This document shows, in pieces, positions 14,964 to 23,439 of a stretch of 27,860 bases of DNA (position 1 is its first letter; every line of letters starts with the position of its first letter). Source of the stretch: an uncultured Clostridia bacterium (lineage in GTDB: Bacteria > Bacillota > Clostridia > Oscillospirales > Acutalibacteraceae); contig CANONE010000010.1 of assembly GCA_947567585.1 (NCBI GenBank), positions 1 to 27,860 of the forward strand, in the 5' to 3' direction. Position numbers and translations under genes: made by a program. Below the pieces are notes generated by a model. It was not told the origin of the DNA and did no database searches. It saw nothing but the letters and a program-made list of their open reading frames with translations.

Positions 14964-15851
14964 TTAGTGGATGTTTTCCTTAATCCAAGCGGCGTCGTCG
15001 GCGATGCACTGGTCGTGGTCAGCGTAGAAGCCCTCGCGTTCTACCACCCAGAAAGCCTCGAAGTCCTGCTCGTCCAGGGCGTTTTTGATTTCCTGCCAGT
15101 CTATATTGGACTCTGGCGCGCCCATCTTGCACTGCACGTTGAACCTTTTCTGGCCCTCGGGGCTCTGATTACGGGCATTTGCCGCATCCAGCATCTTCTG
15201 GCGCTCCTCCAGGCTCATCTCCTTTACATGGGCAAAGGGGCTTTCATGGGGGCCCTCGGCATGGGCGGACTTGGGCTGAGGGCCAGGGCCCTGCACCCGG
15301 CAGTTCTCTTTTACATGGATAGCCACAATCCGGTTCTTATAGCGCCGGATGAAAGAGGGGGGATAGGTGCCGGCGTTCATGGTCCAGCCGCAGTCCAGCT
15401 GGAAGAAGCACTTGCTGGAATTGTTGGCCACATGCTCTAAAAGGGGCAGGCCCTGGTCTACATAGAATTCCTTGCTATGGTTGTGGTAGCCGATTTTGAT
15501 GCCATAGGGCTCCGCCATTTCCGCCATAGCGTCCAGCTCGTGGGCCACCTCGATGGCTTCCTCCTTGTTGCAAAAGTCCGTGCTGGCCCAGATAACGGCC
15601 TTGCCGCCCAAAGCGGCCATTTTTTTCACAATTTCCTCCGTAGGCTTGGCGTGGACGGAGACGATCTCCAGGCCGGTTTCCTGGGCCCACTTTTTGATAT
15701 CCTCCACATCGTTGTCCAAGTCCACCGGCAGCAGCTCCACACCGGTAAAGCCCAGGGACTTGATGGTTTCAAACTTCTCCTTCAGCGTGGGCCCCAGGCC
15801 CAGATAGCTGGCGATGCCGCCGAAGGAATATGTACCGATATTTACTTTCAT
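14964..15851 (-). CDS. Sugar phosphate isomerase/epimerase-like TIM barrel (AP endonuclease 2 fold)
   Basis: 295 aa, one xylose-isomerase-like barrel. The N-terminus is IGTYSFGGIASYLG, followed by LGFTGVELLPVDLD with a conserved Glu (E39). Metal-site motifs follow in order: GYHNHSKEF, QLDCGWTMNAG, RIVAIHVKEN and the late Glu in WVVEREG. The start is set by AACAGGAGG. Proteins of this fold act as epimerases, inosose dehydratases or 3-keto-glycoside lyases; which of these is not decided by the motifs. It is transcribed divergently from a second barrel gene and a Gfo/Idh/MocA gene, with a 160-bp shared promoter region, so all three probably belong to one sugar pathway. Cytosolic. Confidence 0.85.
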   Translation of the reverse strand: MKVNIGTYSFGGIASYLGLGPTLKEKFETIKSLGFTGVELLPVDLDNDVEDIKKWAQETGLEIVSVHAKPTEEIVKKMAALGGKAVIWASTDFCNKEEAIEVAHELDAMAEMAEPYGIKIGYHNHSKEFYVDQGLPLLEHVANNSSKCFFQLDCGWTMNAGTYPPSFIRRYKNRIVAIHVKENCRVQGPGPQPKSAHAEGPHESPFAHVKEMSLEERQKMLDAANARNQSPEGQKRFNVQCKMGAPESNIDWQEIKNALDEQDFEAFWVVEREGFYADHDQCIADDAAWIKENIH

Positions 15852-15886
15852 TGGGGATAACCTCCTGTTTTAAATTTCTAATAAAT

Positions 15887-15915
15887 ATGATATCACAGCA
15901 TTCAGCGCTTGTCAA
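15887..15915 (-). promoter_or_regulatory. SigA promoter of the minus-strand TIM barrel gene
   Basis: TTGACA (15915-15910) and TATCAT (15892-15887) are separated by 17 bp. Confidence 0.75.
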
Positions 15916-15966
15916 TCATGATGTGAAAACGAGATAAGGACAGAGATGTTTTTGGATGAATACGCC

Positions 15967-15994
15967 TTGACTTTCGCCCTTCGTCTGGTATAAT
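15967..15994 (+). promoter_or_regulatory. Extended -10 promoter of the TIM barrel-oxidoreductase operon
   Basis: TTGACT (15967-15972) and TATAAT (15989-15994) are separated by 16 bp, with TGG before the -10. The leader is under 20 nt. It lies about 50 bp from the divergent promoter. Confidence 0.75.
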
Positions 15995-16018
15995 AATGGT
16001 AGATTGGAGGGAATAACC

Positions 16019-16882
16019 ATGAATGTCAATATGACCATTACCGGCTTTGCCGACGAGATAGACCAGAGCTTTGACCGGCAATTGGAGGCCCTAAGGGAAT
16101 TCGGCGTCCGCTGGCTGGAGCTCCGGGCCGCCGACGGGGTGAACGTGTCGGATTTCACCCCGCAAAAGCTCCGGGAGGTAAAGGAAAAGCTGGACGCCGC
16201 GGGAATCCGGGTGTCCTCTGTGGGTTCGCCTATTGGCAAAATAGGCGTTGGAGAAGACTTTGCGCCCCATCTGGATAAATTGAAGCGCACCTTGGAGATT
16301 CAAAAGGAGCTGGACGCGCCATATCTTCGGATGTTCAGCTTTTACATGCCCAAGGACCAGGACCCGGCGGACTTTCGGGGCCCTGTGTTAGAGCGCTTAG
16401 AATCCATGGTCCAGGAGGCCCGCCGGTGGGACGCGGTGCTGCTCCATGAGAACGAAAAGGGCATTTATGGGGACGGCGCTTCCCGCTGCCTGGACATTAT
16501 GCGGACTCTTTCCTGCGAAAATTTCCGGGCCGTATTTGACTTTGCCAACTTTGTGGAGGTGGGCCAGCCCACATGGGAGGCATACCAGCAGCTAAAGCCC
16601 TATATAGAGTATATCCATGTTAAGGATGCGGATGGGATGCGGAAGATCGTCCCCGCCGGGCAGGGAAAGGGCCAGGTGCGGGAGATCATAGCGGATTTAG
16701 CCCAGGGAGGCTGGCGGGGGTTTCTGTCTTTGGAGCCCCATTTGGTGGACTTCGCCGGTCTGGCCGCGCTGGAACGGGATCCGGAAAAGCGGGGCTCGGC
16801 GCTGGACGGCAAGTCCGCCTGGGGGCTGGCTCTTTCCGCTTTGCGGGAGATCCTGACTAAAATTGAAAGCGGGGAGGCGTAA
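16019..16882 (+). CDS. Sugar phosphate isomerase/epimerase-like TIM barrel
   Basis: 287 aa from ATG 16019, chosen because GGAGGG lies 7 bases upstream; an in-frame TTG 15 nt earlier overlaps that site. It has the AP endonuclease 2 fold with a visible metal-binding set: E144 (LLHENEK), D174 (VFDFANF), H200 (YIHVKDAD) and E239 (FLSLEPH). It begins ITGFADEIDQSFDRQLEAL, as in many Oscillospirales xylose-isomerase-like proteins. It is the first gene of an operon with the Gfo/Idh/MocA oxidoreductase (3-bp gap), pointing to sequential steps on one carbohydrate, for example epimerisation or beta-elimination of a keto-sugar. It is only distantly like the divergent barrel gene. Confidence 0.87.
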   Translation: MNVNMTITGFADEIDQSFDRQLEALREFGVRWLELRAADGVNVSDFTPQKLREVKEKLDAAGIRVSSVGSPIGKIGVGEDFAPHLDKLKRTLEIQKELDAPYLRMFSFYMPKDQDPADFRGPVLERLESMVQEARRWDAVLLHENEKGIYGDGASRCLDIMRTLSCENFRAVFDFANFVEVGQPTWEAYQQLKPYIEYIHVKDADGMRKIVPAGQGKGQVREIIADLAQGGWRGFLSLEPHLVDFAGLAALERDPEKRGSALDGKSAWGLALSALREILTKIESGEA

Positions 16883-16885
16883 GCT

Positions 16886-17860
16886 GTGGAAAAAGTGAGA
16901 TCCGCCATTGTGGGCTGCGGGGGTATTGCCCAGGTCCACGCGAAAATGCTGGGGCAGTCCCAGCGGGCCCAGGCGGTGGCTTACGCGGACTGTAAGCCGG
17001 AAAGGGCCCAGGCTCTGGCGGAGCAGTACGGCGGCAAAGCCTATGGGTCTTTGGAGGAGCTGCTAGAAAATGAGCAGATTGACTGCCTGCATATCTGTAC
17101 CCCTCACTACCTGCACTTGCCTATGGCCCAGGAGGCGCAGCGGCGGGGCATTGCGGTTTTCACAGAAAAGCCGCCGGTTATCGACCGGGCCCAATGGGCG
17201 GCCTTCCAAAAGCTTTCCGTGCCTGTGGGCATTTGCTTTCAGAACCGCTTCAATGACAGCGTAGCCCATGTGGAGGAACTGCTTGCCGCTGGGAGGCCGG
17301 GAAAAATTCTAGGGGCCCGGGCCTTTGTCACCTGGCGGCGGGAAGCGCCCTATTACACGGAAAGCGGCTGGCGGGGCGCGCTCTCCACCGAGGGGGGCGG
17401 GGCCCTGATTAACCAGGCCATCCACACGCTGGACCTGCTGGTGCGTTTTTTGGGGCCAGCCCGGTCCGCCCAGGCAACGGCGGCCAACCACCACCTAAAA
17501 GGTGTCATCGAGGTGGAGGATACGCTAGAGGCTTATATTCAGTTTCAAAACGCCAACGCTCTTTTCTTCGCCTCTACCGCCCACTGCGTAGACGCCCCCA
17601 TCCTTCTGGAGCTGGTCTGTGAGGCCGCCGTGATCCGTATAGAGGGAGAGGAGGTCGCTGTCCGCTGGAAGGACGGAGCCGCAGAGCGCCGGGACTTCTC
17701 TCAAACCGGGGCGGGTAAAGCCTACTGGGGCAGCAGCCATGGCCGCTGCATGGACGAATTCTACCGCTGTCTAGCAGAGGGAACGCCCTTTATCAACAGC
17801 ATCTCCGGCGTTGCGGATACCATCAACCTTATGCTCGACATGTACGACTCGGCCCGCTAA
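16886..17860 (+). CDS. Gfo/Idh/MocA family oxidoreductase
   Basis: 324 aa from a GTG start with GGGGAGG upstream. The N-terminal Rossmann domain opens AIVGCGGIAQVHAKML (nucleotide-binding glycine loop). CLHICTPHYLHLPMAQEAQ and VFTEKPPV supply the family's conserved EKP Lys. The second half is the alpha/beta substrate domain, with GGALINQAIHTLDLLVRFLG, where H is the usual catalytic His. It oxidises or reduces sugars, inositols or glycosides with NAD(P). In the operon with the preceding TIM barrel it would make or consume a keto-sugar. Cytosolic. Confidence 0.88.
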   Translation: MEKVRSAIVGCGGIAQVHAKMLGQSQRAQAVAYADCKPERAQALAEQYGGKAYGSLEELLENEQIDCLHICTPHYLHLPMAQEAQRRGIAVFTEKPPVIDRAQWAAFQKLSVPVGICFQNRFNDSVAHVEELLAAGRPGKILGARAFVTWRREAPYYTESGWRGALSTEGGGALINQAIHTLDLLVRFLGPARSAQATAANHHLKGVIEVEDTLEAYIQFQNANALFFASTAHCVDAPILLELVCEAAVIRIEGEEVAVRWKDGAAERRDFSQTGAGKAYWGSSHGRCMDEFYRCLAEGTPFINSISGVADTINLMLDMYDSAR

Positions 17861-17911
17861 GGGCAAGGCTGGCGGCAGCTAAAGCCCGCGGCTTTGCCCG
17901 CTCAGCCGCCC

Positions 17912-17998
17912 GTACGAACCCCGAAAAATCCGGAGAAAAAATTTCGTCCACCTTTACAAAGGTGGTGAGGGTTTGGGAGCAAAGCTCCTAAGGTCTTA
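17912..17998 (+). repeat. Two-hairpin intergenic repeat, copy C
   Basis: 87 bp in the same order as copy B: GTACGAAC, A-rich tract, TTTCGTCC, then hairpin 1, CCACCTTT (17948-17955) / AAAGGTGG (17958-17965). A GAGGGTTT linker leads to hairpin 2, GGAGC (17976-17980) / GCTCC (17984-17988) with an AAA loop, ending AAGGTCTTA. It ends 20 nt before the next start codon. Confidence 0.85.
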
Positions 17999-18018
17999 AT
18001 ACACAAAGGAGGATCGCT

Positions 18019-19104
18019 ATGAAGAATAAGAAGTTTTTGCTGGGATTTGCCGGCGGGTTTTTGTGCTGCCTGCTGGCGGCAGGAATTGGGTTCCAGGTGC
18101 TGGGGGCCAATCGGAACATTACGGTAAACGACGCTATTAAAGTGGAGTTTAACGGAGAGGCTTTTACCCCCAGGGACGCCAACGGCAAGGCGGTACCGGT
18201 GTTCTCCTACGATGGGACTACCTACGCGCCCATCCGGGCCCTATGTGAAGCGGCGGGTATGCAGGTGGACTATGACAGCACCACCCGCACAGCCAAGGTG
18301 AGCACCGCCGTGCAGCCCACGCCCACCCCCAGGCCCCAGCCTCCGGCAACCCCCACGCCGGACCCCGGCGTGGTTTCCCGCCCGGAGGGAGATATCGGCG
18401 AGGAGCGGGCCAAAGAAATTGCCCTAAACCATGCCGGGCTGAAGGAGTCCGAGGTGACCTTTGTCCGGGTGGAGCTGGAATGGGAAACCCCCAGCCGTGG
18501 GGAATATGAGGTGGAATTCTACTCCGGCAGAATCGAGTACGACTATGAGATTGACCCGGTTACCGGCGAGATCCTCTCCTACGACTATGATATTGACTAT
18601 TATCATGTTTCCGATTCCAGCACCAATGCCTCCAGCGAGGATATCAGCGAGGAGCAGGCCAAGGAAATCGTTTTGAGCCATGCCGGCGTGAGCGAGCGGG
18701 ACGCTGTTTTTGTGCGGGCTCGAATCGAGAATGATGACGGCCAGCGGATCTTTGAGCTGGAGTTCTACGTGGGCAGCACCGAGTATGATTACGAGCTAAA
18801 CCCGATAACAGGTAAAATCCTCTCCTGGGATCAGGATATTGAAAACTTCCATATCCCCGGCGCCGGAGCCCAACCCAGCCCTACCTGCCCGGGCCCCATT
18901 GAACTGCTGAGCGAAAGCCGGGCCAAGGAGATTGCCCTAAAGCATGCTCCCGCCAAAAGCCGGATCATCAAGTGTGAGCTGGATTTTGACGATGGAAAGG
19001 CTATCTATGAAATAGAGATTGTAGGCGGTAAAGATAAAATGGAGATCGAGTGCGAGCTGGATGCGGTAACCGGCGACGTTCTAAAGTGGGAGATCGACGA
19101 CTGA
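18019..19104 (+). CDS. Exported PepSY-repeat protein with copper-amine-oxidase-N-like domain
   Basis: 361 aa. The signal peptide or anchor is FLLGFAGGFLCCLLAAGIGF, residues 7-26. Residues 30-97 look like the copper amine oxidase N-terminal-like domain found in clostridial surface proteins (ITVNDAIKVEFNG, then FSYDGTTYAPIRALCEAAGM). A Pro/Thr linker follows at about 100-120. Then come three PepSY-type repeats, each beginning with an ERAKEIAL-, EQAKEIVL- or SRAKEIAL-like helix and ending with a DPVTGEIL-like strand. PepSY domains often act as protease inhibitors or regulators at the cell surface. The protein is acidic. The start is set by AAAGGAGG. A strong terminator follows. Confidence 0.85.
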   Translation: MKNKKFLLGFAGGFLCCLLAAGIGFQVLGANRNITVNDAIKVEFNGEAFTPRDANGKAVPVFSYDGTTYAPIRALCEAAGMQVDYDSTTRTAKVSTAVQPTPTPRPQPPATPTPDPGVVSRPEGDIGEERAKEIALNHAGLKESEVTFVRVELEWETPSRGEYEVEFYSGRIEYDYEIDPVTGEILSYDYDIDYYHVSDSSTNASSEDISEEQAKEIVLSHAGVSERDAVFVRARIENDDGQRIFELEFYVGSTEYDYELNPITGKILSWDQDIENFHIPGAGAQPSPTCPGPIELLSESRAKEIALKHAPAKSRIIKCELDFDDGKAIYEIEIVGGKDKMEIECELDAVTGDVLKWEIDD

Positions 19105-19132
19105 AAGACGGATATTCCCTAACGTGTATAGC

Positions 19133-19175
19133 AAAGCGGCCAGACAGCCTGTGGTGGTTGTCTGACCGCTTTTTT
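19133..19175. terminator. Strong terminator between convergent genes
   Basis: AAGCGG-c-CAGACA (19134-19146) pairs with TGTCTG-a-CCGCTT (19159-19171), ending in TTTTTT at 19170-19175. The reverse strand carries a shorter T-run, so it may also end the minus-strand transglutaminase operon. Confidence 0.88.
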
Positions 19176-19187
19176 GCGCAGTGGCTT

Positions 19188-21932
19188 TTACAGAATTCCT
19201 TCCAGCCAGCACCGGAGCTTCTGCATCTTTGGCAGCATAGCCCGCAGCTTTGCCGCCCGTTCCCGGCAGTCCTCCGTTAGCTCGGCCAGTTCCTCTGGGC
19301 TCAGCATACCCCGTCCAAAGCGCGCCTTTTCCGCCAGCTCCTTCCAGCGGGGCGGCTGTTCCTCCCGCTGGCCGCAAAGGGCCTCCCACTGGTAAAGCTT
19401 CAAGAGATAGGCATAGGCCCGCAGGGCCGCCTGGTTCCGGTCCTGGTTGGCAAGGGCCTTTTTCCTTCGGCTGACCCGCAGATACCGGCCCAGCAGGAGC
19501 ACGAGGACAACCAATAGCAGCGAGGCTCCTACCGCCGCAGCTGCGGGGCCCCAGCTCCAATCTTCGCCGTGGGCAGACCGGGAGGCGGCGGGAGAGGGAG
19601 CGGCGGTAGCCTGGGGAGCAGCGGTGGCTGCAAGTTCAGTTCCCTCCTCTTGGCCGGGCCGGCGCTGGGGATCTCGCGGGGGCAGGGTGGGCATAGCCTC
19701 TACCGGCTGGGGCGTGGCCTCCGCCATCTCGTCCAGGTCCGGGGCGGTGGCGTCGTTGTAAGCGGCGGGGGCGTCCGCCGAGGCTGGCGTTACTTCCACC
19801 GGCACCCAGCCCATCCCGGCGGTGTAGACCTCCACCCAGGCATGGGCGTTATAGTCCGGCACATCCACCCAGCCGGACTGCCCGGAGGGGGCCACGTAGC
19901 CCTCGGCGTACCGGGCGGGGTACCCCGCCGAGCGCAGCAGGGCCACCGCCGCCGTGGCAAAGTGGACGCAGTACCCCTGATGGGACTGGTCCAGGAAGAA
20001 CTCCACGAAATCCTCTCCGGCGTCGGGCCGGGGCGGGTCCAGGGAATAGGAGTAATATTTCTGGAAAACGTCGGCAATGCGGTAGGCGAAGAATTCCGCG
20101 CCGTCCCGGCAGGCGTCGGGGAAGTAGCTGGGCTGCAAATCGAAAGCCTGCCGGTAGCGGTCTAAAAATTCCGCCAGCTCTTCCGGCAGTTGGGTGTAAT
20201 GCCGGTAGACAAAGTCGGTGTAGTCCTCTACATCCTTCATCAGCGCCCATTGGCTCTCGCTGAAATACTTCCGGAGCTCATCGCCCGCCTTCCAGTAATC
20301 GTTCTGCCAGGTGGACCAGCCATTGGCAGAGGCTTGGGCCGCAGCCATTACCTGACCTCCAAAGCTGGTCAGCAGCTCATCACAGATTTCTGGAGCCATA
20401 TCGCGGTTGACTGCGCCTCCTGTGTCTGTAAGCCGACTTTCAATTCTAGAGACCTGAAGGGAAAAGGGGTTTATCCGGAACATCCCCGAAGTGGCGGACC
20501 AAGTGCGGTCCGGCGTGTAAATTGTGCGGGCAAAGTCCAGGATCCGGGAAGTATAATCGCCGTCATAGATGGCGTATTCGCTGATTCGCCCATAATATCC
20601 CCAGCCGCAGTCAATGGGCACGCTTTCCAGCTGGTAGCGGTCCACCCCGGAGAAAAAGCTGGCCGCTTTGGCAAAGCCGTCGTCCACCAGGGCCGCGCCG
20701 GATTCCTTTAGGGAATCGGCAGAGATGTCCAGATCAAGGCCATAGGGAATGTATACACAGCGGGTATTGCCCCCCACGTTTTCAATTTCCAGCTGGTACC
20801 CGCTCTCCGCGTCAATGCCGCTGACAAAAATCTCCTGTCCAAATTCCGCCGGTAAACCCTGGGCCCGCAGATCAATAGCGGCCAGTTCGTCCAACGCGGA
20901 CTTGTCCAGTTGCTCCCAGCTGCGGCCGGTGTAGACGCTGCCTACAAAGCTCTTTAAGTACTCCTTACGGGTATGCTCCTCAGCGGTCCGCCACTGAAAC
21001 CGCGCCCGCAGCATGGTCTCTCCCGAGTAATTCCGGCCTCCCAGCTTGTCCAGGTCCACCCGGCTGTTGCCGCTGCCCTGCCCCCGGCGGGAGCTGGAGG
21101 TGAGCCCCAGCCCCTTTTCCACGCCTACCCGCAGCTGGGCGGCCAGTTCCGGGCGGGTGTAGGTTTCCCTGGGAAAGGACAGGGATAAGAGCCCCAAACA
21201 CACCAGCACCGCCCCGGGGACAAGGAGCAGGCTGAATCCAGCGGCATTGGCTCCAGAGGCCCGGTACCGCTTGCCGGAAAGGGCCTCTCTGCCTCCCAGC
21301 GAGGGGCCCGTCAAAACCAGCGTTCCCCAAAACAGCAGCACCGCCCCAAAGGCCCAGTCTTCCGGCACAATGGAAAAGCCCATGGGCAAAAGCAGGAACA
21401 CAGAGGTTAGGGCGAACGCCTCCAAATGGCTCCGGCGCTTTATGAGAATCCGGCTGAGCCACCCAAAAAAGGGAAAGGCCAGCAGCCCCCAAAAGGCTGT
21501 GGCGCCTGTCTCCAGCGCCGTATGGGCCCTGGCCGCGCCGGATGGAAGCTCTAGAACAGGCAGGACATAGTTGAGCTTGGCGCTGTAGGCGGAGAGCATG
21601 CGGTTTAGGGAACCTACCGCGCCGTAAAGGGCCTGGTCAAAGAGAAATATACAAAATAGCAGCCATACCACCCAGCCCAAAAAGGTCCAGGACCACCAGT
21701 GCTTACGGGTGTCCGCCCGCCGCCATAACCAAAATCCGCAGCTGCCCAGACCTCCCAGGCATAACGGAAAGACTTGGACCGGTATCTCAAAGGCTGTTAA
21801 AAAGCTGCTGAAGGCTCCCAGAACGCCGAGGGCCATCATGGCGAAATAGAAGGCCCAGCGTCCCCAAGGACGTTCTTGTGCCAAAAGCACTTTGGGCCGG
21901 TCTAGCTGAATGGTGTGCTTTGTTTTTTCCAT
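19188..21932 (-). CDS. Membrane transglutaminase-like protein with DUF4129-type tail
   Basis: 914 aa from ATG 21932, with GGGAGG just upstream; a longer in-frame start lacks a site. About seven N-terminal membrane helices (about 20-250) come first. A large extracellular region follows, with a transglutaminase-like core: catalytic Cys in GYCVHFATAAVALL, His in YNAHAWVEVY, and the third residue in WVPVEVTP, where Glu stands in the usual Asp place. A Pro/Thr/Ala-rich linker then leads to one helix (VGASLLLVVLVLLLGRYL) and a cytosolic helical tail. This is the TgpA/YebA type, almost always found with MoxR and DUF58 proteins. It is last of the moxR-DUF58-TgpA operon. The substrate is unknown; cell-envelope roles are usual. 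Confidence 0.9.
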   Translation of the reverse strand: MEKTKHTIQLDRPKVLLAQERPWGRWAFYFAMMALGVLGAFSSFLTAFEIPVQVFPLCLGGLGSCGFWLWRRADTRKHWWSWTFLGWVVWLLFCIFLFDQALYGAVGSLNRMLSAYSAKLNYVLPVLELPSGAARAHTALETGATAFWGLLAFPFFGWLSRILIKRRSHLEAFALTSVFLLLPMGFSIVPEDWAFGAVLLFWGTLVLTGPSLGGREALSGKRYRASGANAAGFSLLLVPGAVLVCLGLLSLSFPRETYTRPELAAQLRVGVEKGLGLTSSSRRGQGSGNSRVDLDKLGGRNYSGETMLRARFQWRTAEEHTRKEYLKSFVGSVYTGRSWEQLDKSALDELAAIDLRAQGLPAEFGQEIFVSGIDAESGYQLEIENVGGNTRCVYIPYGLDLDISADSLKESGAALVDDGFAKAASFFSGVDRYQLESVPIDCGWGYYGRISEYAIYDGDYTSRILDFARTIYTPDRTWSATSGMFRINPFSLQVSRIESRLTDTGGAVNRDMAPEICDELLTSFGGQVMAAAQASANGWSTWQNDYWKAGDELRKYFSESQWALMKDVEDYTDFVYRHYTQLPEELAEFLDRYRQAFDLQPSYFPDACRDGAEFFAYRIADVFQKYYSYSLDPPRPDAGEDFVEFFLDQSHQGYCVHFATAAVALLRSAGYPARYAEGYVAPSGQSGWVDVPDYNAHAWVEVYTAGMGWVPVEVTPASADAPAAYNDATAPDLDEMAEATPQPVEAMPTLPPRDPQRRPGQEEGTELAATAAPQATAAPSPAASRSAHGEDWSWGPAAAAVGASLLLVVLVLLLGRYLRVSRRKKALANQDRNQAALRAYAYLLKLYQWEALCGQREEQPPRWKELAEKARFGRGMLSPEELAELTEDCRERAAKLRAMLPKMQKLRCWLEGIL

Positions 21933-22139
21933 GGGGCCTCCCTTAAGGCCGCAGGGCGCCGAGCCTCGCCGGTTCGCATATGTCTGCCGCTGGCAAACGC
22001 TCGCCCCTGCAACCCGCAAACTTTTTGTGCCGGACTTTTTTGTCTGATTTATTGGCCGCCGCCCCAGGGCCGAAGGTTCCAGCGGTTACCGGCTTTGCGG
22101 GAATCCGTTTTTCAGCTGGCTGGCAGCGAGCCGCAGTTA

Positions 22140-23285
22140 CTATAGGAGAAAGCCGCTCAAGTCCTCAGGGATGCTGCCGGGACGGATGCGCAGAGGCGCA
22201 GCGCCCTCCGGCAGGGCCTGTAAAGGACGGGTGTGCAGCACAGTAAGCCGGGAGAGCGGGTATTTATGACGCAGCTCCCCTAAAGCGGCTGGGTCCGGGC
22301 TGGGGCAGATATAGACAATATGGGCCGCGCCGGCAGGCAGCTCTCCAAAGGCTTCCCCTGGCAGAGGGTCCCGCGATCCCCGGCAGAGTACGGTTTCCAG
22401 GGCGGCGCGGGCTTCCATGGGTTCCGCCACAGGCAGCAGCTCCAGAGCCTCGCCGTTCCAGAAGGCCACGCTGTGAAACGCTTCCCAGGCTGCCAAAAAG
22501 TCCTCCAGGGTAGCCAGCACATCCATGCAGGCGTCCGCTTCACGGCCGTCTCCGCTAAGGTCCAGCAAAAACAACACCCGGTCTGAGATGGGCAGGCTGC
22601 CCTCCCGGACCAGCAAGGCCCTGGCCTTCTGGGAGAGCTTCCAGTCGATCCGGTTCAGCCGGTCCCCGGGGCGGTACTCCCGCAGCTGAAAAAGCTCCGT
22701 AGGATCGCTGCCAGGATCTTGCTGCGAATAGCGTTCCCCCTCCCCTTCGGCGGCGGGTTCCGGCTCCAGCCCAAGAGAGGGGCTGTATATATTGGGCAAT
22801 ACCACGATCTGGCATCCTCCGGAGGATCTCGCAGGCAGGGAAACCAGGCCCAGCAGGTCGCAGATCCATACCTTTCGCAGCCGGCAGTTGACCAAACCGC
22901 AAAAGGCGCTGCTCATATTGTGCGCCAAAGTGATGGGTTTCCTGCCCGGCGTAAATTCCAGGCGCTCCCTCTCGGCGTCCCCTACAAAGGCGTTTTCTAC
23001 CAGCAACACCGCCCGGGCCCGGCCTGAAGGCAGAAAAGAGCGCGTATAGGCGGTTACCCGCAGAGCGGCGGGGGTCTGCTTCTCCACCCGCACGCCCTCC
23101 TCCGGCCCCAGGACCTCCACAGACAGCCGCAGCGTCAGCATACCCGGCAGGGAAACCAGCAGGGAAATCACCGGCAAGGCTAGAGAAAACGCAAATGTGT
23201 ACAGGGAAAGATATCCGTTGAAACAAATAAAAAACGCCGTCGTGCAAAGAAGAATAATCAGATAGCACAAGCGGTTTTTCCACAT
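22140..23285 (-). CDS. DUF58 domain-containing protein
   Basis: 381 aa from ATG 23285 (AGAGGAG upstream). Two N-terminal membrane helices (YLIILLCTTAFFICF and FAFSLALPVISLLVSLPG) come first. An extracytoplasmic-type beta region follows, then the DUF58 signature REYRPGDRLNRIDWKLSQKA (about 200-219) and a von Willebrand A-like end (DRVLFLLDLSGDG with the MIDAS-like DxSxD). It works with MoxR ATPases as a scaffold or client in envelope assembly or stress resistance. It lies between the moxR and transglutaminase genes, and repeat copy E lies in its leader. A 207-bp gap before the transglutaminase gene shows nothing clear. Confidence 0.9.
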   Translation of the reverse strand: MWKNRLCYLIILLCTTAFFICFNGYLSLYTFAFSLALPVISLLVSLPGMLTLRLSVEVLGPEEGVRVEKQTPAALRVTAYTRSFLPSGRARAVLLVENAFVGDAERERLEFTPGRKPITLAHNMSSAFCGLVNCRLRKVWICDLLGLVSLPARSSGGCQIVVLPNIYSPSLGLEPEPAAEGEGERYSQQDPGSDPTELFQLREYRPGDRLNRIDWKLSQKARALLVREGSLPISDRVLFLLDLSGDGREADACMDVLATLEDFLAAWEAFHSVAFWNGEALELLPVAEPMEARAALETVLCRGSRDPLPGEAFGELPAGAAHIVYICPSPDPAALGELRHKYPLSRLTVLHTRPLQALPEGAAPLRIRPGSIPEDLSGFLL

Positions 23286-23320
23286 GGCAAATCTCCTCTC
23301 TTCGCGCGGACGGCGATGAA

Positions 23321-23407
23321 GGCTGCGGGGGCAAGGCCCCTGCGCCCCTACCACCTTTTGAAAAAGGTGGACGAAAAATTTTCAGCCGAATTTGTTTTGG
23401 TTTGTAC
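23321..23407 (-). repeat. Two-hairpin intergenic repeat, copy E (upstream of the DUF58 gene)
   Basis: 87 bp on the minus strand. It opens with GTACAAACC and an A-rich tract, then TTTTTCGTCC. Hairpin 1 is CCACCTTTT/AAAAGGTGG within 23351-23370; hairpin 2 is GGGGC/GCCCC within 23328-23340. It ends 35 nt before the DUF58 start, oriented with that gene. Confidence 0.83.
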
Positions 23408-23439
23408 TTTTAGCTGGCGGGCATGGCAGTTGGCGGGGC

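Noticed and set aside
21933..22019. 29-codon upstream extension of the transglutaminase gene
   Set aside because: No ribosome binding site; the ATG at 21932 has GGGAGG and starts a typical N-terminus.
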